From: Sporolactobacillus sp. CQH2019
Lineage (GTDB): Bacteria; Bacillota; Bacilli; Bacillales; Sporolactobacillaceae
DNA length: 64,000 nt
Reading direction: 5' to 3'
Assembly: GCF_028765345.1 (NCBI RefSeq)
Contig: NZ_JARAJZ010000014.1
Coordinates: 51,331-115,330 of the forward strand
The translations under genes and the position numbers were made by a program. Below the pieces are notes generated by a model, which searched no databases, was not told where the DNA came from, and saw nothing but the letters and a program-made list of their open reading frames with translations. Shown piece by piece: positions 44,519 to 53,344 of this stretch (its first letter is position 1; each line of letters begins with the position of its first letter).

Positions 44519-44532
44519 AGTAATCGCTTACA
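44519..44532 (-). promoter_or_regulatory. cre-like site before the fixC-like operon
   Basis: TGTAAGCGATTACT on the minus strand matches the CcpA consensus at all but one fixed position, 42-56 nt upstream of ATG 44575. It suggests sugar repression of the fixCX-crt-pct-acd operon. Confidence 0.55.
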
Positions 44533-44574
44533 TTTATTGCACGTCGTGATAGCAGAGAAGGAGTGAAAGAGTTC

Positions 44575-45870
44575 ATGTCGGATGAAAAAATACAAGTCAT
44601 TATAATCGGTGCCGGCCTGGCCGGCAGTGCAGCCGCTTATCGTCTGGCGAAAGCCGGGAAAGAGGTCATGCTTGTCGAGAAAGGGTCGGCGGCCGGAAGC
44701 AAAAACGTAAGCGGAGGCCGTTTATATACGTATGCGCTCGAAAAATTAATGCCGGGCGAATGGTCGGATGCCCCGTTAGAACGTAAAATCAATCGCGAGT
44801 TAATGATGCTGATGACTGCGGAAGACAGCCTGACGATTGATTCAACATTTTCATCAACGGAGAGTGATTCTTACTCGGTATTGCGATCGAGTTTTGACTC
44901 GTGGCTGGCCGACAAGGCGGAAGAAGCGGGCGCGATGGTGATTCCGGGAACGACGGTGGAGAATCTAATCGTCCGTAACGGAAAAGTCTGCGGAATAAAA
45001 ACAGAAGAAGAGGAACTGGAATCGGATATCGTGATCGATGCCGAAGGGGTTAATGCCCTGGCCGCCGAACGCGCCGGCCTGACCAATAAATTAAGCCCAT
45101 CCGATGCGGCGGTCGGGCTGAAATACGTCTTTCAGCTGCCTGAAGAAAAAATTAATGATCGTTTTAATGTAGAAAGCGGTCAAGGTGTGGCTATGCTGGC
45201 CGCCGGCGCCTGCACGCGCGGCGTAAACGGTGGCGGCGCTTTCTTATACACCAATCGCGACAGTATTTCGATCGGGCTTGTTGCCGATACGGTCAGCCTT
45301 AAAAATTCAGGGGTGAAGATCGTCGATCTTTCAAATGAATTCATTCAGCATCCTTCTTTAAGCCGTTATATTGAAGGCGGAAAACTGGTTGAATACAGCG
45401 CCCACCTGATACCGGAAGGCGGATTCCATGCAGTGTCGAAAAATAAACTGTATGCTCCCGGATTCCTGATCGCCGGCGACGCCGCCGGACTCGTCGTTAA
45501 CCGCGGATTTACGGTGCGCGGCATGGATTATGCGATTATATCCGGCATTCATGCGGCCGATACGGCCATTGAGGCAATCGATGCCAATGACTTCTCCGAG
45601 CAGAAGCTGAGCGCATACGCCGGCCGCCTTCAAGGGGTTGTGATGAAGGATTTGAAGACGCTTGATAAAAGCCATGATTACATCACGCATACGAAGTACA
45701 TGTTTAAGACCTATCCGGCACTGGCCACGGGCGTCATGAAAAACCTTTACACCGCTAAAGATGAGCCGCTGAAAGGGGCAATGAAAACGATCATGCAGAC
45801 AGTCAAAGGACAGAAAGTATCATTATTCGGTGCTGCAAAAGATGCGTTTAAGGGAGGCCGCTCATTGTGA
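44575..45870 (+). CDS. FixC-like electron-transfer flavoprotein:quinone oxidoreductase
   Basis: About 431 residues. The N-terminal dinucleotide-binding motif is VIIIGAGLAGSAAAYRLAKAGKEVMLVEKG, followed by SKNVSGGRLY, which is the FixC/EtfQO family signature. LYAPGFLIAGDAAGLVVNRGFTVRGMDYAI is the second FAD motif. FixC, with FixX, takes electrons from EtfAB and passes them to quinone; some EtfABCX complexes bifurcate electrons. It overlaps fixX by 4 nt. EtfAB is not in this operon but at 35-36.8 kb. ATG 44575 is preferred over GTG 44563, which sits in the ribosome site. Confidence 0.88.
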   Translation: MSDEKIQVIIIGAGLAGSAAAYRLAKAGKEVMLVEKGSAAGSKNVSGGRLYTYALEKLMPGEWSDAPLERKINRELMMLMTAEDSLTIDSTFSSTESDSYSVLRSSFDSWLADKAEEAGAMVIPGTTVENLIVRNGKVCGIKTEEEELESDIVIDAEGVNALAAERAGLTNKLSPSDAAVGLKYVFQLPEEKINDRFNVESGQGVAMLAAGACTRGVNGGGAFLYTNRDSISIGLVADTVSLKNSGVKIVDLSNEFIQHPSLSRYIEGGKLVEYSAHLIPEGGFHAVSKNKLYAPGFLIAGDAAGLVVNRGFTVRGMDYAIISGIHAADTAIEAIDANDFSEQKLSAYAGRLQGVVMKDLKTLDKSHDYITHTKYMFKTYPALATGVMKNLYTAKDEPLKGAMKTIMQTVKGQKVSLFGAAKDAFKGGRSL

Positions 45871-46172
45871 AAACTTATCCGATGGATGTGCGCCTTTCCA
45901 AAACACTTTTTAATAGTGACGATACGCATCCGCATATTGTGATTGATCCTGAACAATGCGTGACCTGCCCGGATGATTATGCCTGTTTAAGGAATTGTCC
46001 CGCAGAGCGCTATACATGGAATGAAGAAAAACAGAGAGTCGTTTTCGACCATGTCGGCTGCCTGGAATGCGGCAACTGCCGCCTGGTTTGCAGCCGTCTG
46101 TATGAAGGGGCAAAGGGATATGACTGGAGTTATCCAAAGCAGGCAATGGGAGTTGTTTATCGAGAAGGGTAA
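45867..46172 (+). CDS. fixX: FixX-like ferredoxin
   Basis: A 101-residue iron-sulfur protein of the FixX/YgcO family. It carries two cysteine groups: Cys31, Cys34, Cys40, Cys44 (EQCVTCPDDYACLRNCPAERY) and Cys65, Cys68, Cys71, Cys75 (GCLECGNCRLVCS). The second is a standard C-x2-C-x2-C-x3-C cluster motif. It is the partner of the FixC-like protein encoded immediately upstream (4-nt overlap) and forms its electron relay. GTG start. Confidence 0.9.
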   Translation: MKTYPMDVRLSKTLFNSDDTHPHIVIDPEQCVTCPDDYACLRNCPAERYTWNEEKQRVVFDHVGCLECGNCRLVCSRLYEGAKGYDWSYPKQAMGVVYREG

Positions 46173-46285
46173 AAATATTCTTCCGATAATTAATAATAGA
46201 TTTTAGAGTAAACCAAAGGCAACAACAGCACTTTTTGTGCTGAAAATATAGCCACCAAACCTGGCGCAAAAAAGGGGAGTTTTTA

Positions 46286-47062
46286 ATGCCAAATGTATTG
46301 CTGGAAGTCAATGATGGAATTGCTACCGTAACGATTAACCGTCCGAAAGCGCTGAATGCCTTAAACAGCGAGACGGTTACTGAGCTAAAGAAGGTTATCG
46401 AGGACATCGCCAATAATGATGAGGCGAAGGCTGTTATTATAACCGGATCGGGCGAAAAATCATTTGTTGCCGGAGCGGATATTGCTGAAATGAGTACACT
46501 GAATTCGACTCAGGCGACGAATTTTTCACGTCTGGCACAGGGTGTATTTTCAGAAATTGAAAATCTTCCGAAACTGGTTATTGCTGCGGTTAATGGGTAT
46601 GCTCTCGGCGGCGGCTGTGAATTAGCGATGTCGGCGGATGTTCGCTTTGCTTCGAAAAAGGCGAAATTCGGCCAGCCCGAAGTCAATCTCGGCATTCTGC
46701 CAAGTTTCGGCGGCACACAGCGTCTGCCGCGTCTCGTCGGCAAGGGCATTGCCAAAGAACTGATTTTTTCAACAGATATGATTTCGGCGGATGAGGCTTA
46801 TCGTATCGGGTTGGTCAACAAAGTTTTTGAACCGGATGAATTAATCGCAAAATCGATTGAATTTGCAAAGAAGGTTATGAGTAAATCGCCGGTCGGCGTT
46901 CGTGTGGCCAAGGCATCGATTAATAACGGCCTGGATGTTGATCTCGAAGCCGGCCTGAAATACGAAGCCGCTTCCTTCGGCCTTTGCTTCTCGACAGAGG
47001 ATCAGAAGGAAGGCATGAATGCGTTCTTAAACAAGAGGAAAGCTGAGTTCCATGACCGCTGA
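46286..47062 (+). CDS. crt: crotonase, 3-hydroxybutyryl-CoA dehydratase-like
   Basis: A 258-residue enoyl-CoA hydratase. SFVAGADIAEM and AVNGYALGGGCELAMSADVRFASKKAKFGQPEVNLGILPSFGGTQRLPRLVG carry both catalytic glutamates (Glu112, Glu132). It interconverts (S)-3-hydroxyacyl-CoA and 2-enoyl-CoA, best fitting short chains (crotonyl-CoA). Located between the FixCX genes and a propionate-type CoA-transferase. Because no 3-hydroxyacyl-CoA dehydrogenase or thiolase is nearby, the hydroxyacyl-CoA must arise by CoA transfer to an imported acid or from elsewhere. GGGGAG ribosome site. Confidence 0.92.
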   Translation: MPNVLLEVNDGIATVTINRPKALNALNSETVTELKKVIEDIANNDEAKAVIITGSGEKSFVAGADIAEMSTLNSTQATNFSRLAQGVFSEIENLPKLVIAAVNGYALGGGCELAMSADVRFASKKAKFGQPEVNLGILPSFGGTQRLPRLVGKGIAKELIFSTDMISADEAYRIGLVNKVFEPDELIAKSIEFAKKVMSKSPVGVRVAKASINNGLDVDLEAGLKYEAASFGLCFSTEDQKEGMNAFLNKRKAEFHDR

Positions 47063-47137
47063 TTTTTTGTGACATATTTGTGAATGAATTATCAAAGTCT
47101 GTTTGCATTAAAACTTATGCGAAGGAGATGGATCATC

Positions 47138-48712
47138 TTGGCAGTTCAGTTTTTAACACCCGATGAAGCAGTTAAATGGATTAAAGACAGCGACACGGTC
47201 AGCACGAGCGGTTTCGCTTCGGCTGCTCTCCCGGAAACGCTGACGTCGTCGCTGGAACAGCGTTTTTTGTCAGACGGTTCGCCGAAAAATCTTACTTTGT
47301 TTCATTGTGCAGGTCAGGGGAATGCAAAGGGTGCCGGTTCGGATCACTTTGCGCACGAGGGTATGGTCAAGAGAGTGGTTGCCGGACATTTCAATATGGC
47401 GCCGAACCTCAACAAGATGGTCGTTGATAATAAAATAGAGGGCTACAATCTTCCGCAGGGGACGATTGCCCAGCTCTATCGCGACATTGCCGCTCACAGA
47501 GTCGGCACAATCACGCATGTCGGCCTGAATACATTCGTGGATCCGCGCAATGAAGGCGGGAAGCTGAACAGCAAAACAACGGAAGATCTGGTTAAACTGG
47601 TTGAGATTGATGGCCAGGAGAGGCTGCTCTATAAAGCTTTTCCGATTAATGTCGCACTTCTGCGCGGCACCTATGCGGATGAGAAAGGGAACATCTCACT
47701 GGAAAACGAAGTGTGCACCTCCGATGTCAAGCTCATCGCCCAGGCAGCGAAGAACAGCGGTGGCAAGGTGATTGTACAGGTTGAAAAAGTACTCGCCGAA
47801 GGTGCGCTGAACCCGAAGCTCGTTGAAATTCCTTCTATATATGTTGACGCCGTGGTCATTGCCAATCCGGAAGATCGTCATCAGTACTTCGGCAGCAGCT
47901 ATGAATTCGATCCGTCTCTTTCCGGGCAGATGACTGCTCCTACTGGTAACATCGGCACTATTCCGCTCAATCAGCGTAAGATTATTGCCCGCCGCGCCGC
48001 TATGGAGCTGCAGCCGGGGGCGGTTGTCAATCTCGGCATCGGCATTCCCGAGGGGATCTCGATGGTGGCTAACGAAGAAGGCATGGGCGATTACATGACG
48101 ATGACGGTTGAGGCAGGACCGATCGGCGGTATCCCGCTCGGCGGCAGCGGCTTCGGCGCGTCGATTAACGCCGATGCCATCTTCGATGAAGGGGCGCAGT
48201 TTGACTTCTATGACGGCGGCGGACTGGATCTGGCCTACTTAGGCCTGGCTCAGGTCGATCAGGAAGGAAACGTGAACGTCAGCAAATTCGGCACACGGAT
48301 TGCCGGCTGCGGCGGGTTCATCAACATCACACAGAATGCGAAAAGGGTTTTCTATTGCGGCACGTTTACTGCAGGCGGTTTGAAAATCAAGACCGGGGAC
48401 GGCAAACTGACGATTGTTCAAGACGGAAAATTCCCCAAATTTATTGATAAGGTCGATCAGATTACGTTCAGCAGCGCCTATGCACAAAAGATTAAGCAGC
48501 CGGTTCTCTATATTACGGAAAGAGCCGTGTTTGAACTGCGGGAAGACGGCCTGTATCTGACGGAGATTGCTCCGGGCATTGATTTGGAGAAAGACGTGCT
48601 CAGCCACATGACGTTTAAACCGAAGATCGATCAGCTCAAAACAATGGACGAAAGAATTTTTCGGGATGAATTAATGAATTTAGGTAATAAGCAAGAAGCT
48701 GTTCATGCTTAA
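47138..48712 (+). CDS. pct: propionate/acyl CoA-transferase (Pct type, fused subunits)
   Basis: About 524 residues, the single-chain family I CoA-transferase. FLTPDEAVKWIKDSDTVSTSGF, SDHFAHEGMVKRVVAGHF, NTFVDPRNEGGKLN and LIRGTYADE-like LLRGTYADEKGNISLENE are Pct blocks. The catalytic glutamate is Glu325 in TVEAGPIGGIPLGGSGFGAS. Known members move CoA among acetate, propionate, lactate, acrylate and butyrate. TTG 47138 has AAGGAG 10 nt upstream; the frame is open further upstream to 47084. It probably activates the operon's acid substrate and releases the reduced acid. Confidence 0.92.
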   Translation: MAVQFLTPDEAVKWIKDSDTVSTSGFASAALPETLTSSLEQRFLSDGSPKNLTLFHCAGQGNAKGAGSDHFAHEGMVKRVVAGHFNMAPNLNKMVVDNKIEGYNLPQGTIAQLYRDIAAHRVGTITHVGLNTFVDPRNEGGKLNSKTTEDLVKLVEIDGQERLLYKAFPINVALLRGTYADEKGNISLENEVCTSDVKLIAQAAKNSGGKVIVQVEKVLAEGALNPKLVEIPSIYVDAVVIANPEDRHQYFGSSYEFDPSLSGQMTAPTGNIGTIPLNQRKIIARRAAMELQPGAVVNLGIGIPEGISMVANEEGMGDYMTMTVEAGPIGGIPLGGSGFGASINADAIFDEGAQFDFYDGGGLDLAYLGLAQVDQEGNVNVSKFGTRIAGCGGFINITQNAKRVFYCGTFTAGGLKIKTGDGKLTIVQDGKFPKFIDKVDQITFSSAYAQKIKQPVLYITERAVFELREDGLYLTEIAPGIDLEKDVLSHMTFKPKIDQLKTMDERIFRDELMNLGNKQEAVHA

Positions 48713-48737
48713 TTTATAAATTTGAGGAGGAAACAAC

Positions 48738-49877
48738 ATGGATTTCGAACTTTCGGATGCATTGAAAACGGTTCAGGAAACCGCAAGGAATTTTGCTGAA
48801 AAGGAATTAAAACCGCGTGCAATTGAGGATGACGAAACGAAAGAGTTCCCAGCCGAACCTTTTAAGAAAATGGGTGAACTGGGACTGATCGGTACGGCCT
48901 ATCCGGAAGAATACGGCGGCGGCGGCCTCGGTGAACTGTCTTATGTGCTGGCAGTGGAAGAAATATCGAAGGTGCACGCTGCACTGGGCATCACTTTGTC
49001 GGTTTGCGCGTCGCTGTTCTCCGGCGCGATCTTCGACAATGGTTCGGAAGCACAGAAGAAGAAATATCTGCCGGAAGTGCTGGCAGGCACAAAGATCGGC
49101 GCGTTCGGCGTAACTGAACCGAATGCGGGCTCCGATCTTGGCAATCTGCAGACAGTTGCCGTAAAGAAAGGCGATCATTACGTACTGAACGGAAGCAAGA
49201 TATTTATTACCAACGCGCCTATTGCCGACTATTTCTTCGTTGCGGCGGTAACCGACAAGAGCAAGGGTGCCAAAGGCATTTCCGCATTTATCGTTGAAAA
49301 GGGAATGAAGGGTTTCTCAGTCGGCAAACGGGAAAATACGTCGGGCCTGCGCTCGGCTCAGGTTTCCGAACTGATCTTCCAGGATGTTGAAGTTCCGGCT
49401 GAAAATCTTGTCGGCGAAGAAGGCAAAGGCTTTATCTATGCACTGGGTACCTTGGACGGCGGGAGAATCGGCGTTGCCGCTCAGGCACTGGGTATTGCCG
49501 AAGGCGCATTTGAACGGACCGTTGAATATTTGAAGCAGCGTGTTCAGTTCGGCCGTCCGCTCTACAAACAGGAATATATCAGCTTCAAGATGGCCGATAT
49601 GGCGACTGAGATTGAAGCAGCCAAGTACATCGTCTACAAGGCAGCGCTTGATAAGGATAAAGGCGGACGGTTCAGTGTATCTGCCGCGAAAGCAAAACTG
49701 ATCGCCGCGAAGACGGCCGTTGACTCAACGCTGCAGGCTATCCAGTTCCACGGCGGCTACGGCTATACAAAAGAGTTCGAAGTGGAAAGAATGCTCAGAG
49801 ATGCCAAAGTCACGGAGATCTATGAAGGAACGAGTGAAGTACAGAGAATGGTTATCGGCGGCTCGCTTTTCCGTTAA
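48738..49877 (+). CDS. acyl-CoA dehydrogenase, butyryl-CoA dehydrogenase-like
   Basis: A 379-residue acyl-CoA dehydrogenase: GVTEPNAGSDLGNLQTVA, FITNAPIADYFFVAAVTDKSKGAKGISAFIVEKG, RVQFGRPLYKQEYISFKMADM and catalytic Glu363 in EIYEGTSEVQRM. The pattern is that of short-chain reductive dehydrogenases (Bcd, acryloyl-CoA reductase), working with EtfAB. Last gene of the fixC-fixX-crt-pct-acd operon, 25 nt after pct, ended by a strong terminator. Confidence 0.93.
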   Translation: MDFELSDALKTVQETARNFAEKELKPRAIEDDETKEFPAEPFKKMGELGLIGTAYPEEYGGGGLGELSYVLAVEEISKVHAALGITLSVCASLFSGAIFDNGSEAQKKKYLPEVLAGTKIGAFGVTEPNAGSDLGNLQTVAVKKGDHYVLNGSKIFITNAPIADYFFVAAVTDKSKGAKGISAFIVEKGMKGFSVGKRENTSGLRSAQVSELIFQDVEVPAENLVGEEGKGFIYALGTLDGGRIGVAAQALGIAEGAFERTVEYLKQRVQFGRPLYKQEYISFKMADMATEIEAAKYIVYKAALDKDKGGRFSVSAAKAKLIAAKTAVDSTLQAIQFHGGYGYTKEFEVERMLRDAKVTEIYEGTSEVQRMVIGGSLFR

Positions 49878-49920
49878 GATATTTAAATTTTAAAGAAAGA
49901 TAGAAGCAGGATGTAAACTT

Positions 49921-49990
49921 AAAAGAGATCTACTTATTGGCTGGCCTTTAAACTGGCTTAAAGCAGATTTCTTTTTTTTTTCAAGATTTG
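49921..49990 (+). terminator. terminator of the fixCX-crt-pct-acd operon
   Basis: AAGAGATCT pairs with AGATTTCTT (one G-T pair) around an inner hairpin (CTTTAA / TTAAAG), followed by a run of about ten T. Confidence 0.75.
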
Positions 49991-50040
49991 AAAGAGCTTA
50001 CATCTTGAAAACAATATTAATAGGAAAGAAGAGGTTATTG

Positions 50041-50757
50041 ATGACTGCACCTTTAATCACACGTTTTTTCGCTGAAATGGTAGGAATGTTTTTTCTGATC
50101 TTTCTGGGTGACGGCGGCTGCGCTAACATTTTTCTGAAAAAAGGGCGAGAGGGCGGCAATTGGCTGGGCATATCCCTTGAATGGGGTGCTGCCGTAGCTG
50201 TCCCTGTCTGGCTGTTTGGTTCAATCAGCGGCGCACATCTCAATCCGGCTGTTACGCTTGGATTAGCTGCTATCGGACATTTTCCCTGGGCCGATGTTAT
50301 ACCCTATATCGTTGCTCAGTTTATCGGCGCTATCCTCGGTGCTGTTGCGGTGTACATCATCTTTTATAAGCAATTCGAGGCAACTGAGGATAAAGGAGCG
50401 ATACTTGGTTCATTTTCAACAATACCGGCTGTTCGCAATTACTTTTTAAACTTTGTGGCAGAATTTCTGGAAACATTCACTTTGGTGTTCGCCATTGTTG
50501 CTGCTTCGGCTCAGAATTTTGCGCCTGGGATCATGGGCCTGATTGTCTTTTTCGTCATTTTCGTTCTCGTGATAACGGTCGGCGGGACAACGGGATGCGC
50601 CTTGAATCCAGCTCGTGATATCGGACCCCGGCTTGTCCATGCGCTTCTTCCCATCGCCAACAAGGGAAAATCCGACTGGGCGTATGCCTGGATTCCTGCC
50701 TTCGCCACGACACTTGGTGGAATCGCAGGTGCCATGTTATACGTCGCTCTGTTTTAA
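50041..50757 (+). CDS. glpF: aquaglyceroporin (GlpF family)
   Basis: About 238 residues with six membrane helices and the two half-helix motifs: HLNPAVTLG and ALNPARDIGPRL. The aspartate after the second NPAR and the wide-pore residues around it are those of glycerol facilitators. In lactic acid bacteria GlpF-type channels also pass undissociated lactic acid. Here, right after the acyl-CoA operon, it may move glycerol or the short acid handled by that operon (inference). ATG 50041 has GAGG 6 nt upstream; a TTG at 50005 lies upstream without support. Confidence 0.9.
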   Translation: MTAPLITRFFAEMVGMFFLIFLGDGGCANIFLKKGREGGNWLGISLEWGAAVAVPVWLFGSISGAHLNPAVTLGLAAIGHFPWADVIPYIVAQFIGAILGAVAVYIIFYKQFEATEDKGAILGSFSTIPAVRNYFLNFVAEFLETFTLVFAIVAASAQNFAPGIMGLIVFFVIFVLVITVGGTTGCALNPARDIGPRLVHALLPIANKGKSDWAYAWIPAFATTLGGIAGAMLYVALF

Positions 50758-50850
50758 AATTTAGAACGTCGCAACGGATCTTGGCATTCATTGCAGGCAG
50801 CATCACAAATGTCAGAAATCTTTAGTTTTACTGGTCAGATATGTCCTTTT

Positions 50851-50890
50851 AGCTCAGCAAGCCCTAAACATTAATAGGGCTTGCTGAGCT
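50851..50890. terminator. strong hairpin between glpF and LysR copy 2
   Basis: A perfect 16-bp stem AGCTCAGCAAGCCCTA / TAGGGCTTGCTGAGCT with an 8-nt loop. Its CAGCAAGCCCTA core is the same as in the hairpin at 42805. Confidence 0.65.
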
Positions 50891-50962
50891 ATTTCGAAAA
50901 AAATAATCAATTTATGTATAAACGTAAAAGTGGTTTCCAATCGTTTCGGGGAATCGGAGAAG

Positions 50963-51002
50963 CCCCCCCGAAACGGATTTTGATTATCCGATTTCAGGGG
51001 GG
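50963..51002. terminator. G/C-rich hairpin
   Basis: CCCCCC and CGGAT blocks pair with ATCCG and GGGGGG with small bulges. It lies between the glpF and LysR ends and could stop transcription from either side. Confidence 0.45.
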
Positions 51003-51055
51003 CCAGCCCGGTGTACAGAGGATTTCATGATCTGATATATTAAGAAGAATCAATC

Positions 51056-51085
51056 CCCTAAAGAAAGTTTTACCCTTCTTTAGGG
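51056..51085 (-). terminator. hairpin directly after LysR copy 2
   Basis: A 10-bp stem CCCTAAAGAA / TTCTTTAGGG, 25 nt after the LysR stop. The T-run is weak. Confidence 0.5.
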
Positions 51086-51109
51086 ATCCGCTACAGGACG
51101 AGAAACTTT

Positions 51110-52033
51110 TTACGGTTGGCATACGAGCGGAAGATTATATTTGTTAAAGATGTAATCCTTAAAATTATTGGCAATCGGGTATTCAGGACTGTGCGCTACC
51201 TTAGAAACCATCAAAAATGTGCGTTTGACTTTAGGTCTCACTTGAATCTGCCGAATCTGAAAATTCGATAACTGAATTCCGGCAAGCTGTTTTTGCGGCA
51301 ATAAAGTTACAGCGATGTTTTCAGCAACAAAACCGAGCGCCGTATCGATGCTGCCCGTTTCGAAATTCGTAAACTTAGGCGAAAATCCTGCCTGATGGCA
51401 AAAATCAACTGTTTCTTTAAACAGACTCGATGACTGTGAGTAACGAATGAAGGACTCATCGGAAATTTCACTGAGCTGGACGCAGCGCCTTCTTGCCAGG
51501 GGGTGCTGTTTACTGACAATCAGAACAAATTCGTCACACGCAAGAGGGTAGGATTTCAAATGAACATTCGTGGGCTTAAGATTAGTCGGAGCAGTCAGCA
51601 TGGCCAGATGGATATCATTGCTGTAAAGCAGCGGATAAAGGTTATAACACTCATCTTCCCGAAATTCAATAGCGACAGACGGATACTCATCGACAAACGA
51701 TCTGATCCAGCGAATAATACCGTACTCCCTTAAAATGGGCACGCAGCCGATAACAAGTGTGCCGACTGTTCCTTTTGCATATTTTTGCATCGTTTCTTCC
51801 AAATGAGAGACATCAGCCATAATCTTATTGGCATGATTGATGAAATCCACTCCGGCAGGCAAAATTTTTACAGATCGGGTTGTTCGTTCGAACAGCTGAA
51901 CATCGAGTTCCTCTTCAACCCTTTTGATTTGCTGTGACAGAGCGGGCGGAGTTACACAAAGTTCGGATGAAGCTTTATTGAAGTTATTGTACTTGGCAAC
52001 AGCTAACACACACTTGAACTGGTATAAATCCAT
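51110..52033 (-). CDS. LysR-family regulator, copy 2
   Basis: A 307-residue LysR protein: FNKASSELCVTPPALSQQIKRVEEELDVQLFERTTRSVKILPAG as DNA-binding domain and GTLVIGCVPILREYG in the effector domain. It aligns without gaps to copy 1 over nearly the whole length, differing mostly in the effector domain and C-terminus. The two likely recognise the same DNA motif but may respond to different ligands. AGGAGG precedes ATG 52033. It lies between glpF and the TetR/TauE pair; its target operon is not certain. Confidence 0.9.
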   Translation of the reverse strand: MDLYQFKCVLAVAKYNNFNKASSELCVTPPALSQQIKRVEEELDVQLFERTTRSVKILPAGVDFINHANKIMADVSHLEETMQKYAKGTVGTLVIGCVPILREYGIIRWIRSFVDEYPSVAIEFREDECYNLYPLLYSNDIHLAMLTAPTNLKPTNVHLKSYPLACDEFVLIVSKQHPLARRRCVQLSEISDESFIRYSQSSSLFKETVDFCHQAGFSPKFTNFETGSIDTALGFVAENIAVTLLPQKQLAGIQLSNFQIRQIQVRPKVKRTFLMVSKVAHSPEYPIANNFKDYIFNKYNLPLVCQP

Positions 52034-52742
52034 ACTTGTTTTCCTCCTAACAGCGTATTATCATATCAATGAAAACGTTCTTAAAAATGTATAGCTAAAT
52101 ACCACAATCCGCAGCTGGTAGGACAGGATAAATTAACTGTTAAGAATCACTTAATATATTAGAACAATCGGTCTTTATTAAGAATAACTTAATATTCCTT
52201 CCATCTATACTATAACAGCCCCCAATAAAAAGATCTGTGACGTATTTAATAATCTGTACTATAACAATTACCAAAAAAGAAATTTGTAATACATCTAATA
52301 TCCTGTATCGGAAAAGGTAACAAAAATGAATCAAAAATATAATAAAAAAAGAATCATTTTAAAGCCGGTTTATTGATTTTATTCCGTCTTTTCTTAAGTC
52401 CGTCGAGTGTTCCACGGATAAAAACATATTCGACGGTCTTGTCCGCGAGTGCAAGTGCCAGCGGCTCTGTCCGGTTCCTGTCTGAACAGGGTTAAAATCA
52501 GAAGGATGGAACAACCGTTCAGCCGGGTATTTGCCTGATTATGGCCATCAGGGTTACGCACGCGAAAGTAACTAAAAATAATCCATCGTCATTGTTTCTT
52601 CCGATGGATAAACATTGATGACTCCAAATTTTTTATCAATGACACCGGCAATTCTTTTTTTCATGAATAGGCTTGTCATAAAAATAAACCGGCTGATCTT
52701 CGACTTCATCCATCATTCTCTGCTTCCTTCAATCCGGATGAA
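52034..52742. other. control region upstream of LysR copy 2 and gene-free stretch
   Basis: A cre-like site and two LysR dyads lie at 52070-52192. The rest, up to the TetR stop, holds no gene that can be supported. Confidence 0.5.
52070..52192. promoter_or_regulatory. cre-like site and two TTAAG-N5-CTTAA dyads before LysR copy 2
   Basis: TGAAAACGTTCTTA (52070-52083) resembles a CcpA site with two mismatches. TTAAGAATCACTTAA (52140-52154) and TTAAGAATAACTTAA (52178-52192) are paired copies of the dyad also found at 44056, 38 bp apart. Confidence 0.55.
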
Positions 52743-53312
52743 TCAGACCCTGCTTCGGCCGCTTTCCAATTGCGCAATAAAATCTTCAATCATTCTTCTA
52801 TAGCTCTCGCCGACGCTGACGTCTTTTCTGAAATAGCCGGCTTGCTCCAGCGAGATAAATCCGTGAATCATGCTCCTCAGTTCCCGTGCTTTATAGGTAG
52901 TCTGTTGGCAATCCAGACCGTAGGACTGAAAAATCAGGTCAATCATCTGTGTCAAATGTCTGCCTCGTTCAAGGAGCTCCTCACTCAGGCAGGGCATCCA
53001 TAAAATGGTTTTATAAAGTTCAGGGTTTTCTTTGGCAAACGAGTAACAGGCCTCAGCCATAGCCAAAATGGCGTCGCCTGCCGATCGTCCGATCGTTGCA
53101 GTGCTGATCCGGTCACTCAAACGGTTCATAAGAAGCAACGATAGCCCAATCTTCAGATCGTTTAAATCTTTAATGTGATTATAAAGCGAGGGCGAACTGA
53201 TATGCAGGTATTCGGCCACCTTTTTTAATGACAGGTTTTCCAGTCCTATTTCTTCAACTAGCTGAGCACTGGCCCGGATAATTTTGTCTTTTGTCAGTCC
53301 TCTTTTTTGCAT
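52743..53312 (-). CDS. TetR-family regulator
   Basis: About 189 residues. Helix-turn-helix GLTKDKIIRASAQLVEEIGLENLSLKKVAEYLHISSPSLYNHIKDLNDL is a standard TetR domain. The C-terminal half (RSAGDAILAMAEACYSFAKENPELYKTILWMP) looks like the WHG-type ligand domain. It is divergent from the TauE/SafE gene and almost surely represses it through the dyads at 53351-53375. ATG 53312 follows GGAGG at 8 nt; the longer ORF start (TTG 53327) overlaps that site. Confidence 0.88.
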   Translation of the reverse strand: MQKRGLTKDKIIRASAQLVEEIGLENLSLKKVAEYLHISSPSLYNHIKDLNDLKIGLSLLLMNRLSDRISTATIGRSAGDAILAMAEACYSFAKENPELYKTILWMPCLSEELLERGRHLTQMIDLIFQSYGLDCQQTTYKARELRSMIHGFISLEQAGYFRKDVSVGESYRRMIEDFIAQLESGRSRV

Positions 53313-53344
53313 GCCGATGGCCTCCAATAAATAGTCGCACAGAT

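Larger units (their letters stand above)
43962..44574. other. divergent control region between LysR copy 1 and the fixC-like gene
   Basis: It contains two cre-like sites, a TTAAG-N5-CTTAA palindrome and copy 2 of the 190-bp repeat, all listed separately. No gene is supported. Confidence 0.65.
50758..51109. other. intergenic region rich in hairpins between glpF and LysR copy 2
   Basis: No gene. Three hairpins lie here (50851, 50963, 51056), each listed separately. Confidence 0.6.
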
